64,000 bases of DNA from assembly GCF_001595965.1 (NCBI RefSeq), contig NZ_LOJI01000022.1:1-64000 (forward strand), in the 5' to 3' direction. The notes under the pieces are model-generated. The model was not told the origin of the DNA, ran no database searches, and worked only from the letters and a program-made list of their open reading frames with translations. A program made the translations under genes and the position numbers. Below are positions 16,897 to 26,077 of this stretch, piece after piece (within the stretch, counting starts at the first letter, position 1; each line of letters starts with the position of its first letter). The DNA is from Polynucleobacter yangtzensis. GTDB taxonomy: Bacteria > Pseudomonadota > Gammaproteobacteria > Burkholderiales > Burkholderiaceae.

Positions 16897-17691
16897 TTAA
16901 AAAGTAAAAGAGACTTTTCCGTACACTGTCCAGTTGTAGAGCTGGTAGGTTTGAACCACTTGCTTTGCGCCGCCAATAGCAAGTAAAAGATTTTTATTGA
17001 TTCGTTGAGTGACCATGGCATCAATTGGCACAAACCAACCGCCACCCGCTGCGTTATAGACGGCGCCGTTTTCATCCCAAAAGCGAATTTGAGTGCTAGG
17101 CCCTAAGTTCACGCCAACCGTTGGATATAGTTCAAGACGGCTTGCTAAAGGCGGCGGGGAAAAGCCTGACGGCGCCTTTGCATTAAATCCGATCATGTAG
17201 CGCGCTAATGGCGAGATATCTGCCAGAAGACTTTTGCTGCTGCCAGCAGGTGTGAACGAAGTGCTTACTTGAGGGCCAGCTAGCCATTGACCTACATCAC
17301 TGAGCGGCGCCACTACTCGTGCCCCTACATTGCCAAACCAGCCTGCCTTGCCGCCCCATATCGTGACCATTGCATTGTTTGCAGAATACGTGCCAGTGGA
17401 TTGCGCCGGCAATAGAGGGCCATAAGCAGCTGTATAAGCAGTGTCAAGTCTGAGCGTGCCATGCCAATCGCCGATATTTAAAGGGTTGTAGTAACGTAAC
17501 TTCAGTGTGTCGGCATAGTTTTGCGAGCCGTCGTATTCATGGTAGCCCCAGAATTCTAGGATACGGTTTTCAGATCTATCCTGAGACGCATTAACAAGAC
17601 CCAGAATGGGCGTAGAAGGTTGCTCAGCTGCACACGCTAAAGCAGTAGAAATACATAGCAACAAAAAAGTCAGTGTGCGCAGAAATATCAT
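16897..17691 (-). CDS. Exported beta-barrel-like outer-membrane protein
   Basis: A 264-residue protein with a signal peptide ending in ALACAAEQ. The mature part is rich in aromatic and glycine residues with alternating pattern and ends in VYGKVSFTF, a C-terminal Phe signature recognised by the BAM complex. I do not recognise a closer family. The upstream gene on the same strand (DUF2889) ends 17 bases before it and may be co-transcribed. Function unknown. Confidence 0.7.
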   Translation of the reverse strand: MIFLRTLTFLLLCISTALACAAEQPSTPILGLVNASQDRSENRILEFWGYHEYDGSQNYADTLKLRYYNPLNIGDWHGTLRLDTAYTAAYGPLLPAQSTGTYSANNAMVTIWGGKAGWFGNVGARVVAPLSDVGQWLAGPQVSTSFTPAGSSKSLLADISPLARYMIGFNAKAPSGFSPPPLASRLELYPTVGVNLGPSTQIRFWDENGAVYNAAGGGWFVPIDAMVTQRINKNLLLAIGGAKQVVQTYQLYNWTVYGKVSFTF

Positions 17692-17708
17692 ATGGGTTTG
17701 CTTAAGGT

Positions 17709-18248
17709 CTAAGGCTTCCAGCGATAAAATTTGGGGAAGACGCGCATCACCACTGGGCCATTAAAGTCCCAGGATTTACAGGTACCCAAGTAGAGTGGCG
17801 GCTTTTCTCCAGAGGGATCGAAAAATGCTCCCGGAATAGATTGATAGGCTGCGGTGGCAAGACTAGTGAGCAGTTCGCGTAAATGAGTGCAGCCCTTAAT
17901 GCCACCAAGATGTGTATCTATTGTCTTGCGCCAACCTTTACCTATCTGAGCTCCAATGAGTGAGTCCATTGGTGGAATGACAGCAGTGCACTCTGCGTGT
18001 GGATGACCATCCATGACTGCTTCAATATCTTGAATCACAAATTCTTTATTAAGTGTGACGCGTACCCACATGTCATGAAACGCCTCGCCAGGCTGCCAGA
18101 CTTTTGCACTGGTTTGAAAGGGATTGGTTTTGAAATCCTTAAGATGCCCTTCAATATCCCACAGCCCATCCTCTCGTGCATACCCCTGAAATGTGATTTC
18201 TCGGGTGTGTAATAAGGAGCGAGGTTTTGGGGTGGATAACATGGGCAA
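17709..18248 (-). CDS. DUF2889 family protein
   Basis: A 179-residue cytoplasmic protein of the DUF2889 family, recognised by REITFQGYAREDGLWDIEGHLKD split over two strands, HDMWVRVTL, DIEAVMDGHPHAEC and the region GCTHLRELL. Start could also be the ATG two codons inside (18242). In other betaproteobacteria members of this family occur near genes for aromatic or sulfonate breakdown. Function unknown. Confidence 0.8.
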   Translation of the reverse strand: MPMLSTPKPRSLLHTREITFQGYAREDGLWDIEGHLKDFKTNPFQTSAKVWQPGEAFHDMWVRVTLNKEFVIQDIEAVMDGHPHAECTAVIPPMDSLIGAQIGKGWRKTIDTHLGGIKGCTHLRELLTSLATAAYQSIPGAFFDPSGEKPPLYLGTCKSWDFNGPVVMRVFPKFYRWKP

Positions 18249-18333
18249 TTGTCTTATGTAGTGGCGTGAATTCCTAATGATAATGAATTGACGGGCTCAA
18301 AGTAATCTTGCGCTGTAGTATTCTTTGCAGCAT

Positions 18334-19059
18334 ATGGCAAAACCTATTTCTCTCGAAAAGATTCTCTTTAGCCAAGGCTTTGGTACTCGTCGCTACTGCA
18401 GTGATTTGGTGTATGCCGAGCTGGTGAAGGTAAATGGCGTATTGGCTGAAGACCCAGAAGAAAGAATTGCTACCGAGAACCTGATTCTCAATGTAGAAGG
18501 TAAGGATTGGGAGTATCACGAGAAGGCATATTTAGCATTTAATAAGCCAGCTAATTATGAGTGCTCACATAAAACGACTCATCATCCTAGTGTCTATAGT
18601 TTATTACCTAGCCCCTTTGTTGAAAGAGGTTTGCAATGCGTAGGGCGCCTTGACTATGACACTACTGGCCTCCTCTTAATCTCCGATGATGGTCAATTTA
18701 TCCACAAGATGACTACTCCGAAGAAAAATATTGGTAAGGTATATCAAATCACTACGCCAGAGCCCATTACCCAGAAACAAATCGATCACTTGTTAAATGG
18801 TGTTGTATTAGATGATGATCCAAAGCCCTGCTTTGCGACTGCGTGCAAGCAAATCTCAGAACATATTTTGGCAATGACGATTGTTGAAGGGCGCTATCAC
18901 CAGGTGAAGCGTATGATGGCTGCGGTCGGCAATCACGTTGCCCAATTGCATCGCACTGAAATTGGTACCTATCAAATGCCTGCCGATCTGGCAGAGGGTG
19001 AATGGCGTTGGCTATACCCACAAGATTTAAAGCAGCTTTCACAAAGTGTTGCTAGTTAA
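18334..19059 (+). CDS. rsuA: 16S rRNA pseudouridine synthase RsuA-like
   Basis: A 241-residue RsuA/RluB-family enzyme. An N-terminal S4-like domain (about 5-60, EKILFSQGFGTRRYCSDLV) is followed by the catalytic domain with GRLDYDTTGLLLISDDG, where Asp is the nucleophile, and the closing motif EGRYHQVKRMMAAVGN. RsuA makes pseudouridine 516 of 16S rRNA; RluE-like specificity is an alternative. ATG 18334 is preferred to an upstream TTG in frame. A pterin dehydratase gene follows 11 bases later. Confidence 0.88.
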   Translation: MAKPISLEKILFSQGFGTRRYCSDLVYAELVKVNGVLAEDPEERIATENLILNVEGKDWEYHEKAYLAFNKPANYECSHKTTHHPSVYSLLPSPFVERGLQCVGRLDYDTTGLLLISDDGQFIHKMTTPKKNIGKVYQITTPEPITQKQIDHLLNGVVLDDDPKPCFATACKQISEHILAMTIVEGRYHQVKRMMAAVGNHVAQLHRTEIGTYQMPADLAEGEWRWLYPQDLKQLSQSVAS

Positions 19060-19070
19060 AGGAGTCTGCT

Positions 19071-19361
19071 TTGATCGTTGACGGCTTAAATATAGAAAAC
19101 GAAATTCCTCTTTGGACTCTAGAGGGTAAGGGCAAGACAATTCAGCGTGAGTTTGTCTTTAAAAACTTTAAGCAAGCGTTTGAATTCATGACTCTGTGCG
19201 CCGAGTACGCAGAAGAAATTGATCATCATCCCGATTGGTCAAATTCTTGGAATAAGGTATCGGTATCTCTATCAACTCATTCGGCTGGCGCACTGACCAA
19301 GTTAGATATTCAGTTGGCAAAAGCAATGGATGCTTTTGCCTCCCAAGTGAGTCCTAATTAA
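19071..19361 (+). CDS. phhB: Pterin-4a-carbinolamine dehydratase (PhhB-like)
   Basis: A 96-residue small enzyme with the PCD motif EEIDHHPDWSNSWNKVSVSL containing the two active-site histidines. It dehydrates 4a-hydroxytetrahydrobiopterin, recycling the pterin used by phenylalanine hydroxylase; other members serve molybdopterin or unknown pterins. Start is TTG at 19071, fixed by AAAGGAG at 19058-19064 with 6 bases spacing. No phenylalanine hydroxylase gene is in the window. Its stop touches the stop of the convergent acidic protein gene. Confidence 0.88.
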   Translation: MIVDGLNIENEIPLWTLEGKGKTIQREFVFKNFKQAFEFMTLCAEYAEEIDHHPDWSNSWNKVSVSLSTHSAGALTKLDIQLAKAMDAFASQVSPN

Positions 19362-19577
19362 TTAGTGCTCGTCGCCTTCATGCTCTTCCTCATTCATGCT
19401 CATGAGGATGGTTGCGAGTAAGCCATAGACCACTTCGGTGGAGATCATGCCATCTTCATCAAGCTCATCAATTAAGTCGTTTAGGCGATCCTCAGTGGGC
19501 TCGTTGAGCAAGGTCATTGCGCACTCGCACCCATAGTCAAAGTCTTCATCGTTCTGGGTTTGGTTTTCTTCGGTCAT
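19362..19577 (-). CDS. Small acidic protein of unknown function
   Basis: A 71-residue protein with 23 Asp/Glu residues (about one third), a CEC motif at residues 17-19 and a hydrophobic helix in the middle (VVYGLLATILMSM). The histidines and acidic residues at the C-terminus (EEEHEGDEH) could bind metal. No signal peptide. I do not recognise it. It lies tail to tail with phhB with no bases between the stops, and diverges from msrQ. Confidence 0.65.
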   Translation of the reverse strand: MTEENQTQNDEDFDYGCECAMTLLNEPTEDRLNDLIDELDEDGMISTEVVYGLLATILMSMNEEEHEGDEH

Positions 19578-19727
19578 ATTTATCCTTAATTGAACGCTCA
19601 GGATAGCAAATTACAGCCTAAATCGATAGGTCTAAATAGTTTGTCATTATTCCGTCCGTTATTGTTTCGTCTTAATGGCAAAAAGCATCTATCAGTTCTT
19701 CGCTTAGCTTGGTTTAAAGTGCTATTT

Positions 19728-20321
19728 ATGAAGTTATTAAAACCAGCCATTTTCATTTTCTGCTTGGTGCCGCTGGCCCGCCTGGTTTGGCTTGGTATTT
19801 ATGGCGATCTAGGCGCCAATCCTATTGAATTCATTACCCGCTCAACGGGAACTTGGGCGCTTGTCTTTCTGTGTATTACTCTAGCCATGACGCCTTTGCG
19901 CCTCATAACGGGCTGGGCTGTTTGGATTAAGCTGCGTCGGATGTTGGGATTATTTTGTTTCTTTTATGCCTGTATCCATTTTTCTATCTGGTTTTGGTTA
20001 GATCAAAATCTAGACATTCAATCAATGTGGAGTGATGTTGTTAAGCGCCCATTTATTACGATGGGCTTTCTGACGTTGGTGCTCCTTACTCCCTTAGCTA
20101 TTACATCTAACCAGTGGTCGGTACGTCAGCTAGGAGGGCGCTGGTCTGTATTACACAAGCTGGTCTACATCATTGCATGTACTGCAATAGCCCACTATTG
20201 GTGGCATAAGGCTGGTAAAAATGATTTGGATACTGTCTCAATCTACGGAGCAGTCATTTTGGCATTGCTTGCTTGTCGCTTGCCAATCGTAAAGAGCTTT
20301 CTGCAAAGGCTCAGAAATTAA
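19728..20321 (+). CDS. msrQ: MsrQ, heme-binding membrane subunit of the MsrPQ system
   Basis: A 197-residue membrane protein of the ferric-reductase-like family with about six helices. Characteristic stretches are STGTWALVFLCITLAMTPLR, RRMLGLFCFFYACIHFS, WSVLHKLVYI and AIAHYWW; the histidines ligate heme b. It passes electrons from quinol or flavin to MsrP. The frame is open back to a TTG at 19590, but that would leave 12 bases to the divergent gene; the ATG at 19728 gives the usual MsrQ length. It is separated from msrP by about 4.3 kb. Confidence 0.85.
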   Translation: MKLLKPAIFIFCLVPLARLVWLGIYGDLGANPIEFITRSTGTWALVFLCITLAMTPLRLITGWAVWIKLRRMLGLFCFFYACIHFSIWFWLDQNLDIQSMWSDVVKRPFITMGFLTLVLLTPLAITSNQWSVRQLGGRWSVLHKLVYIIACTAIAHYWWHKAGKNDLDTVSIYGAVILALLACRLPIVKSFLQRLRN

Positions 20322-20334
20322 GCGATCTGAGAAC

Positions 20335-21225
20335 TTAAAACTCAGTCGTATAACGAATAGCAAGGCGCCGCGTTTCTACAAAACCATTTTTGATTTCTGT
20401 ATCACGTCCATATTGCAGGCTAATTCTGCCAAAGGGGTAGTAAGCTAATGCGCTGAGCAAAAACCTCTGAGTGTTAACAACATTATTTTGATAGGTATTG
20501 CCAATAGTCGTTGCGCCACCAGCTACATAGAAATAGGAGGCACCCAGTGTATAAGTTTGATTGAACTTGTAAATTGGGCCCAACTGAGTGGTGGTTAAAG
20601 GTTTCTGATTTAAGGAGGTGTTGCTTGCAGATAAACAGGCTGCAGCACATTGGCTATTGCCTCCAAACCACATGGTATCGACGGCAACCATCCCGTCTAA
20701 ATTCCCAATAATAGGCTGCTGATAGCCCATCTGAATATCTGACCTATAGCGGTTTTCACCAAGATTAAAAGCTTGTTGACTGTTGTAGCTGCCGGTCGGC
20801 GCTGTTAGATATCCAGCAACGCCAAAGTATCTTCTTTTCTCTCTATCGGCATACGGCCAAATAGCTGTTGCAAATGTAAGGTCGCCAATGCCAGTGCTAG
20901 CGGGAGATGATGCCATTGATCCAGCTGGCTTAATGGTGCCGTAAGGTAGTTGTAGATAAGAGATGGCGGGTAAATTGGTAATGGAGTAGCTAGTACTTAG
21001 CCGAGCAATCGCTGATTGAATGCCAATATCAGGACTACCAAATGGTCTACTTGAAACGGCTGAGCCATTTCGGTAGTAAGTGCCACTCTCTGAATTAACG
21101 TAGCTGATCATTGCATGATTTTTGCCTGGTAGTGGGGCAACAATGTCATTTGGCTGCAAATCAATAGCCAAGCAGATTGATGGAAGCATCAATAGGATGG
21201 TTGCGATGATGCGGTATAAATTCAT
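20335..21225 (-). CDS. Outer-membrane transporter-like protein (phenol MetA-pathway family)
   Basis: A 296-residue exported protein with a signal peptide ending SICLA. The pattern of GIGDLTFATAIWPY, YFGVAGYLTAPTGSYN and the closing YGRDTEIKNGFVETRRLAIR with a terminal Phe fits the PF13557 family (phenol degradation MetA), beta barrels of poorly known substrate. Residues 155-170 and the CAAAC loop are less usual. It stands alone and ends 13 bases from msrQ's end (convergent). Confidence 0.75.
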   Translation of the reverse strand: MNLYRIIATILLMLPSICLAIDLQPNDIVAPLPGKNHAMISYVNSESGTYYRNGSAVSSRPFGSPDIGIQSAIARLSTSYSITNLPAISYLQLPYGTIKPAGSMASSPASTGIGDLTFATAIWPYADREKRRYFGVAGYLTAPTGSYNSQQAFNLGENRYRSDIQMGYQQPIIGNLDGMVAVDTMWFGGNSQCAAACLSASNTSLNQKPLTTTQLGPIYKFNQTYTLGASYFYVAGGATTIGNTYQNNVVNTQRFLLSALAYYPFGRISLQYGRDTEIKNGFVETRRLAIRYTTEF

Positions 21226-21274
21226 CGGAGTATTGTAATTAATATAAAAACAAGATGCATGTAGTTACCATACA

Positions 21275-21610
21275 ATGGGCTGTATGAATATATACGCCCT
21301 TCGGCTAGTGCCTTGCATGATATTGATGAGTATTGTGGCCTGTACTCAAGCGCCTCCTTTGCCACCTGGCTCCACAACGAACTCACCATATACCCCGCAG
21401 CAGATTAAAGAGTTTAATAGTCAGACACTTTCTCCGGTGGAGGGGCCTTTTGGCCCAGTGGATCCAAGAGCAGAAGATCTTCGCCTATCTAAAGAGCGTG
21501 CATTAGATTCAAAATTCTATAACCAGCCTAAGGGTGAACAGGAAGCTGAGGCATTAGAAATGCAATCGGCTGACCCCTATCAAACGACCAAGCCCGTTTT
21601 AACTTTCTAG
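21275..21610 (+). CDS. Small lipoprotein of unknown function
   Basis: A 111-residue protein with a type II signal; the lipobox is SIVAC with the lipid-carrying Cys at residue 23. The mature part is proline-rich near the start (PPLPPGS) and acidic later, with no known domain. An ATG 9 bases downstream (21284) is an alternative start. It overlaps the end of the convergent SRAP gene by 4 bases. Confidence 0.65.
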   Translation: MGCMNIYALRLVPCMILMSIVACTQAPPLPPGSTTNSPYTPQQIKEFNSQTLSPVEGPFGPVDPRAEDLRLSKERALDSKFYNQPKGEQEAEALEMQSADPYQTTKPVLTF

Positions 21611-22227
21611 GCAAGTACAAGCTCTGGGATTGACTCCAACTGAAGTAATGCTTGCGCTTCTTCTGGTGTAGCATTAAGCCATGCATTAAAAAGCTCGGGA
21701 CGTAACGGAACCACACTACGTTTTTCATCCTCAGGCTTGTGCATGCGCTTCATTACTGGATGATTGCTAGCTTCAATCGTGAGCATGAAAAATGAGACGA
21801 TGAGCTCTCCGGTTTCTGGCTCGGTCCAGGTATCCCAGATTGAGGCAATCGCCATTGGCTCGTTATTTGCTTGTTTAACGGCTGTGCGTACTGCTGCACC
21901 AGATTCATAGCAAGGCTCATAAAAAGCATCTGCTAAAGCTAATGCGTAATGCCGTTTTATCCATGCATTTTTATAAGATGGTTTCTCAGAAACAGTTTCA
22001 GCCCTGGCGTTGTATGTCTTTCTTCCAAAGGTTTCCTCTTTGGCCCAGGATGGCAATAAGCCAAAGCGAGCTAAGCCAGTTGCAGTGCGTCCAGTGTTGT
22101 GACTTTTGAGGACGATGGCTCCTGGATAAGTTGGAAATACATCATGCGCTGGAGACGCCGGTAAATCCAGATCAAAGTGGGTTTTAACCCAATCTGTATT
22201 GACCGTAGTGAGGTATTGAACACACAT
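21607..22227 (-). CDS. SRAP family DNA-protein crosslink protein (YedK/HMCES)
   Basis: A 206-residue protein of the SOS response-associated peptidase family. Cys2 becomes the N-terminal residue and forms a thiazolidine with abasic sites in single-stranded DNA. The pocket residues are present: N73 (TYNARAET), E104 (AFYEP), and H163 in RMHKP, corresponding to E. coli YedK N75, E105 and H160. It shields abasic sites from cleavage at replication forks. I see no clear LexA box upstream. Confidence 0.9.
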   Translation of the reverse strand: MCVQYLTTVNTDWVKTHFDLDLPASPAHDVFPTYPGAIVLKSHNTGRTATGLARFGLLPSWAKEETFGRKTYNARAETVSEKPSYKNAWIKRHYALALADAFYEPCYESGAAVRTAVKQANNEPMAIASIWDTWTEPETGELIVSFFMLTIEASNHPVMKRMHKPEDEKRSVVPLRPELFNAWLNATPEEAQALLQLESIPELVLA

Positions 22228-22311
22228 GCAACTATTTTACTGTGGCTTATTGAGATTGAGCTCATGCCAGCTGGTAGTATTGAGGCTAAATTTTAGAAAG
22301 ATCTCCCCCTT

Positions 22312-23154
22312 ATGAACCCTTTTTCCTCTGCATTTAATCCAATAGTAGTGCGCTTAATTGCTGCCGGTATCTTAGCCAGTGCTTTTGTTAGCAGCTCATT
22401 TGCGCAGCAAAGCGGTTTGCCAATTAATGTTGCAGCCTCTGTTAATGGCGCCCTAATTACTAATGATATGGTTGAGCAAGGAATCAGGGCCGCTATATCT
22501 CAGGGTCAAAAAGAATCACCTCAGTTACGTGGCGCTGTAATTGAGAAGTTTGTTGAGGTGTTGTTACTTTCTCAACAAGCTGAAAAAGATGGTTTAGCCA
22601 ATTCAGAAAAGGCCAATACCCAGCTAGCGATGATTCGCCAAAATTATTTAGCTGATCTTGAGCTATCTACTTATATGGCTCAAAACCCAATCACCGATGC
22701 GGATGTTCAGGCTGAATACAACCGTGAAATTGCATCTTTAGGCCCCCAAGGGATGATTGTGGAATATAAAGTCAGTGACATCGCTGTGGCGACTGAAGCT
22801 GATGCACAAGCTGCTTTGGCGCGTATCAAAAAGGGCGAGTCATTTGATAAGGTTGCCAAGAGCGTTTCCTTGGCCCCAAATAAAGTTCAAGGTGGAGCAA
22901 TAGGTTGGATCCAGCCTGGTCAGGTTGCCCCTCAGCTGGCATCTGTGCTTATCACGCTCTCTAAAGGGCAAGTATCCCCTGTACCAATCCAGATGCAGCA
23001 AGGTTGGTACTTGATCAAATTGGAAGATAAAAAGTCGAGCAAGCCGCCTTCATTTGAACAAGCAAAGCCAGCTATTCGTGCTGGTATGACGCAAAGAAAG
23101 CAGTTTGAGTTTTTAAGTCAACTCGCAAAAGATGCAAAGATTATTGTTCAGTAA
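22312..23154 (+). CDS. Periplasmic parvulin-type peptidyl-prolyl isomerase (SurA/PrsA-like)
   Basis: A 280-residue exported chaperone. The signal peptide ends in SSFAQQ. An N-terminal helical SurA-like domain (about 35-130) begins ASVNGALITNDMVEQGI; the parvulin domain (about 145-240) has ARIKKGESFDKVAKSVSLA, GGAIGWIQPGQVAPQL and GWYLIKLEDKK. It probably helps fold outer-membrane proteins in the periplasm. It is longer than a bare parvulin and has one PPIase domain, unlike SurA with two. A strong hairpin follows. Confidence 0.88.
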   Translation: MNPFSSAFNPIVVRLIAAGILASAFVSSSFAQQSGLPINVAASVNGALITNDMVEQGIRAAISQGQKESPQLRGAVIEKFVEVLLLSQQAEKDGLANSEKANTQLAMIRQNYLADLELSTYMAQNPITDADVQAEYNREIASLGPQGMIVEYKVSDIAVATEADAQAALARIKKGESFDKVAKSVSLAPNKVQGGAIGWIQPGQVAPQLASVLITLSKGQVSPVPIQMQQGWYLIKLEDKKSSKPPSFEQAKPAIRAGMTQRKQFEFLSQLAKDAKIIVQ

Positions 23155-23177
23155 TAAGAATTTACGCTGAAGAAAAA

Positions 23178-23229
23178 AGGACCCTGCTGAACCGACCCCC
23201 AAAAGCTGGACGGTTCAGCAGGGCCCTTT
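23178..23229. terminator. Long bidirectional hairpin terminator, possibly IS-derived
   Basis: A perfect 13-bp stem CCCTGCTGAACCG / CGGTTCAGCAGGG, inside A and T runs, closes a 16-base loop. It serves the PPIase gene and the convergent folA. The loop ACCCCCAAAAGCTGGA looks like the end of an IS3/IS150-type element (see findings). Confidence 0.85.
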
Positions 23230-23718
23230 TTATTTGCGCTCCAAGGTAATGAAGCTAAAGGTGATATCACCTTCGGATCCAGGAGTTCGATCTACCTCTT
23301 TCCAGTCGGATACATTAGGCACCTCAAAGAAGGTGTCTCCACCTTCAATATCTAAATCAATTTCAGTGATGTAAAGACGATCGGCCTTATCAAATGCTTG
23401 GGTAAAGAGTTGTTCGCCGCCAATAACAAAGACCCGGGGAAATTCGCTCAGACTCTTCAAGGCTTCATCCAGAGATCCAACTAATTCACCACCGGTTATT
23501 GGGTAGTTTGCATTGCGGCTCACCACGATATTGCGACGGCCGGGAAGCGGGCGACCAATGGATTCCCAGGTCTTACGACCCATGATGACAGGGTGGCCCA
23601 TCGTGACACGTTTGAAGAATTGCAAATCAGCAGAGATCTTCCAGGGCATTTGATTGTCGCGTCCAATCACGTGATTACGTGAGCGCGCAACAATCATGGA
23701 GATGGCAGGTTGAGTCAT
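23230..23718 (-). CDS. folA: Dihydrofolate reductase
   Basis: A 162-residue enzyme that reduces dihydrofolate to tetrahydrofolate with NADPH. Motifs: IVARSRNHVIGRDNQMPWKI with the Trp22-type residue, VIMGRKTWESIGRPLPGR, FVIGGEQLFTQAF. Length and order are the normal chromosomal type. It follows thyA by 11 bases in the same operon, so thymidylate synthesis and regeneration of folate are made together. Confidence 0.97.
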   Translation of the reverse strand: MTQPAISMIVARSRNHVIGRDNQMPWKISADLQFFKRVTMGHPVIMGRKTWESIGRPLPGRRNIVVSRNANYPITGGELVGSLDEALKSLSEFPRVFVIGGEQLFTQAFDKADRLYITEIDLDIEGGDTFFEVPNVSDWKEVDRTPGSEGDITFSFITLERK

Positions 23719-23729
23719 ATGCTTAATTC

Positions 23730-24524
23730 TTAAATAGCTACAGGAGCTTTAATGTGAGGGTGAGATTCATATCCTACGATCTCGAAGTCTTCGAACTCGT
23801 AATCAAAAATTGAATCAGGCTTGCGCAAAATATTGAGCTTAGGTAATGGGAAGAAATCTCTAGATAACTGAAGCTCTACCTGCTCTAAGTGGTTGCTGTA
23901 TAGATGACAATCACCACCAGTCCAAATAAAGTCACCCACCTCTAGATTGCATTGTTGCGCCATCATATGAGTGAGCAAGGCGTAGCTGGCGATATTAAAT
24001 GGCACACCCAAGAAAATATCCGCGCTGCGTTGGTAGAGTTGGCATGACAGCTTGCCATCTGCTACATAAAACTGAAAGAAGGCATGGCAAGGTGCTAAAG
24101 CCATGCGGGGAATATCAGCAACGTTCCATGCGGAAACAATAATGCGACGTGAGTCTGGATTCTTTTTGATGGTCTCCACTACTTCAGAGATTTGATCGAT
24201 GTGCTGACCATTTGGTGCGGGCCATGAACGCCACTGATAACCATAGATTGGACCGAGATCACCATCGGGTGCTGCCCATTCATTCCAAATGGAAACACCA
24301 CGCTCCTTCAGCCAATTATTGTTTGTGCTTCCTTTGAGGAACCAGAGTAATTCATAAATAATGGATTTGAGATGCAGCTTCTTGGTGGTTACCATCGGAA
24401 AGCCATCTGCCAAATTAAAGCGCATTTGGTGTCCAAATACGGAGACTGTGCCAGTTCCGGTTCTATCGGATTTTTGGACCCCCTTGGCGAGGACTTCTTT
24501 CATGAGATCGTGATATTGGCGCAT
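23730..24524 (-). CDS. thyA: Thymidylate synthase
   Basis: At 264 residues it has the same length as E. coli ThyA. The nucleophile Cys is in [14 protein letters not shown] and the folate/dUMP motif in [21 protein letters not shown]. It converts dUMP to dTMP with methylene-tetrahydrofolate, yielding dihydrofolate for FolA encoded next. The start ATG at 24524 begins [15 protein letters not shown]. Confidence 0.98.
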   Translation of the reverse strand: MRQYHDLMKEVLAKGVQKSDRTGTGTVSVFGHQMRFNLADGFPMVTTKKLHLKSIIYELLWFLKGSTNNNWLKERGVSIWNEWAAPDGDLGPIYGYQWRSWPAPNGQHIDQISEVVETIKKNPDSRRIIVSAWNVADIPRMALAPCHAFFQFYVADGKLSCQLYQRSADIFLGVPFNIASYALLTHMMAQQCNLEVGDFIWTGGDCHLYSNHLEQVELQLSRDFFPLPKLNILRKPDSIFDYEFEDFEIVGYESHPHIKAPVAI

Positions 24525-24569
24525 ATGTATCAGCTAAATGTAGTTATATGTAGACGGATTAGGGATAGC

Positions 24570-25616
24570 TTACTCGAATGTGGGCGACTTCACTCCCAGG
24601 GCCTTATGGAGCTTAGGCGAAGTGGTCGTGTATTGGAGTGGAATCTGTTTTTCTGGGTTGAGGTACTCTGCGGCTGCAAAGGCAGCCAGAGCTGCCTCAT
24701 GAAATCCAGACAAAATGAGTTTTTTCTTGCCCGGATAGACATTGATGTCGCCGACCGCATAAATGCCAGGGATACTGGTTTGGAATTTCTGGGTATCCAC
24801 GCAAATTTGTTTGCGATCGATATTGAGGCCCCAATCAGCGATGGGTCCTAATTTAGGGGAGAGGCCAAAAAATACCAAAAGATCGTCGAGTGGGATCTGC
24901 TTGTTCTCGCCGTCAATATTGGTGAAGGTAACTTCCGCAAGTCGATCATCTTGTGCTTCGTAAGCAGTCACTTGTCCGATAAGCAATTGCATTTGGTTGC
25001 TCGCACAAAGTTCACGCATCTTTGCAATTGATTTGGGGGACGCCTTAAAATCATCACGGCGATGAATTAATGTCACGCTGGCAGCAATTTCAGAAAAATG
25101 AATTGCCCAATCTAGTGCGGCATCACCACCTCCGCAAATCACAATTCTTTTGTTTGCAAACTGCTCAGGACTTTTAACGTGATAAAAAAGTTGCTTGCCT
25201 ATAAAGCGGTCTATGCCCTCTAGGTTCAAGGTGCGAGGCTGGAAAGCCCCAACGCCGGCAGCAATGAATACGGTCTTGCTGAGGAAGTGTTTGTCTTGCG
25301 AGGTGCTAATTAGAAAGCGACCATCAGCCTGCTGCTCTAGCTTGCTTACTTCTTGACCAAGATGAAACTGTGCATCAAATGGCTGAATTTGTTTAAGCAA
25401 ATTATTCGTGAGCTCGCGTCCAGTACAAACTGGAATAGCGGGAATATCGTAGATTGGTTTGTCAGGATAAAGCTCGATGCATTGGCCGCCAACTTCTGGC
25501 AGTGAATCAATTACATGGGCTTTTATTTCTAGTAGGCCTAACTCAAATACCTGAAAGAGACCCACAGGACCGGCGCCAATGATGACAGCATCGGTTTGTG
25601 TGGGTGAGTTTGACAC
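24570..25616 (-). CDS. Ferredoxin/flavodoxin-NADP+ reductase (TrxR-like type)
   Basis: A 348-residue flavoprotein of the thioredoxin-reductase-like FNR group. The FAD motif is [20 protein letters not shown] and the NAD(P) motif [19 protein letters not shown]. There is no CxxC redox pair, which separates it from thioredoxin reductase. A C-terminal segment after [16 protein letters not shown] is typical of this FNR class. It transfers electrons between NADPH and ferredoxin; the gene for a ferredoxin lies 19 bases upstream in the same operon. Confidence 0.9.
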   Translation of the reverse strand: MSNSPTQTDAVIIGAGPVGLFQVFELGLLEIKAHVIDSLPEVGGQCIELYPDKPIYDIPAIPVCTGRELTNNLLKQIQPFDAQFHLGQEVSKLEQQADGRFLISTSQDKHFLSKTVFIAAGVGAFQPRTLNLEGIDRFIGKQLFYHVKSPEQFANKRIVICGGGDAALDWAIHFSEIAASVTLIHRRDDFKASPKSIAKMRELCASNQMQLLIGQVTAYEAQDDRLAEVTFTNIDGENKQIPLDDLLVFFGLSPKLGPIADWGLNIDRKQICVDTQKFQTSIPGIYAVGDINVYPGKKKLILSGFHEAALAAFAAAEYLNPEKQIPLQYTTTSPKLHKALGVKSPTFE

Positions 25617-25635
25617 GAATACTTTTGCTAGAAAA

Positions 25636-25959
25636 TTACTTTACTAGCTGGTCTAGTTTGTTCTTAACGTCTTTCCACTCTTCAGCATCTGGAAGAGCAG
25701 CTTTGGACTTAGTGATGGATGTCCAAGAAGGGGAGAGTTCAGCATTGAGTTTGATGAATGCTTGTTGATCGCCAGGCACATCATCTTCAGCATAAATAGC
25801 GTTTACTGGGCACTCTGGAACACAAACCGCGCAATCGATGCACTCATCTGGATCGATCACTAAAAAATTGGGACCCTCGCGAAAGCAGTCAACTGGGCAA
25901 ACATCAACACAGTCGGTATATTTGCAGCGGATACAAGATTCGGTAACAACGTAAGTCAT
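25636..25959 (-). CDS. fdxA: 7Fe-8S ferredoxin FdxA
   Basis: A 107-residue ferredoxin with the two cluster motifs [17 protein letters not shown] and [12 protein letters not shown]. The spacing in the first motif is that of FdxA with one [3Fe-4S] and one [4Fe-4S] cluster. The C-terminal extension (about 60-107) is the usual one. It is likely the electron partner of the reductase encoded directly downstream. Confidence 0.95.
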   Translation of the reverse strand: MTYVVTESCIRCKYTDCVDVCPVDCFREGPNFLVIDPDECIDCAVCVPECPVNAIYAEDDVPGDQQAFIKLNAELSPSWTSITKSKAALPDAEEWKDVKNKLDQLVK

Positions 25960-26077
25960 GGCGATTTTGTTTCAAGAGCCCCAAAAAGCTGGGTGCTAGG
26001 TTATAAAACCTCAATTTTAGCCGAAATAGCCTATTTTTCAGGCTAAAGGGTTAATTTACTTGAGGTAAAGTTCCCCT

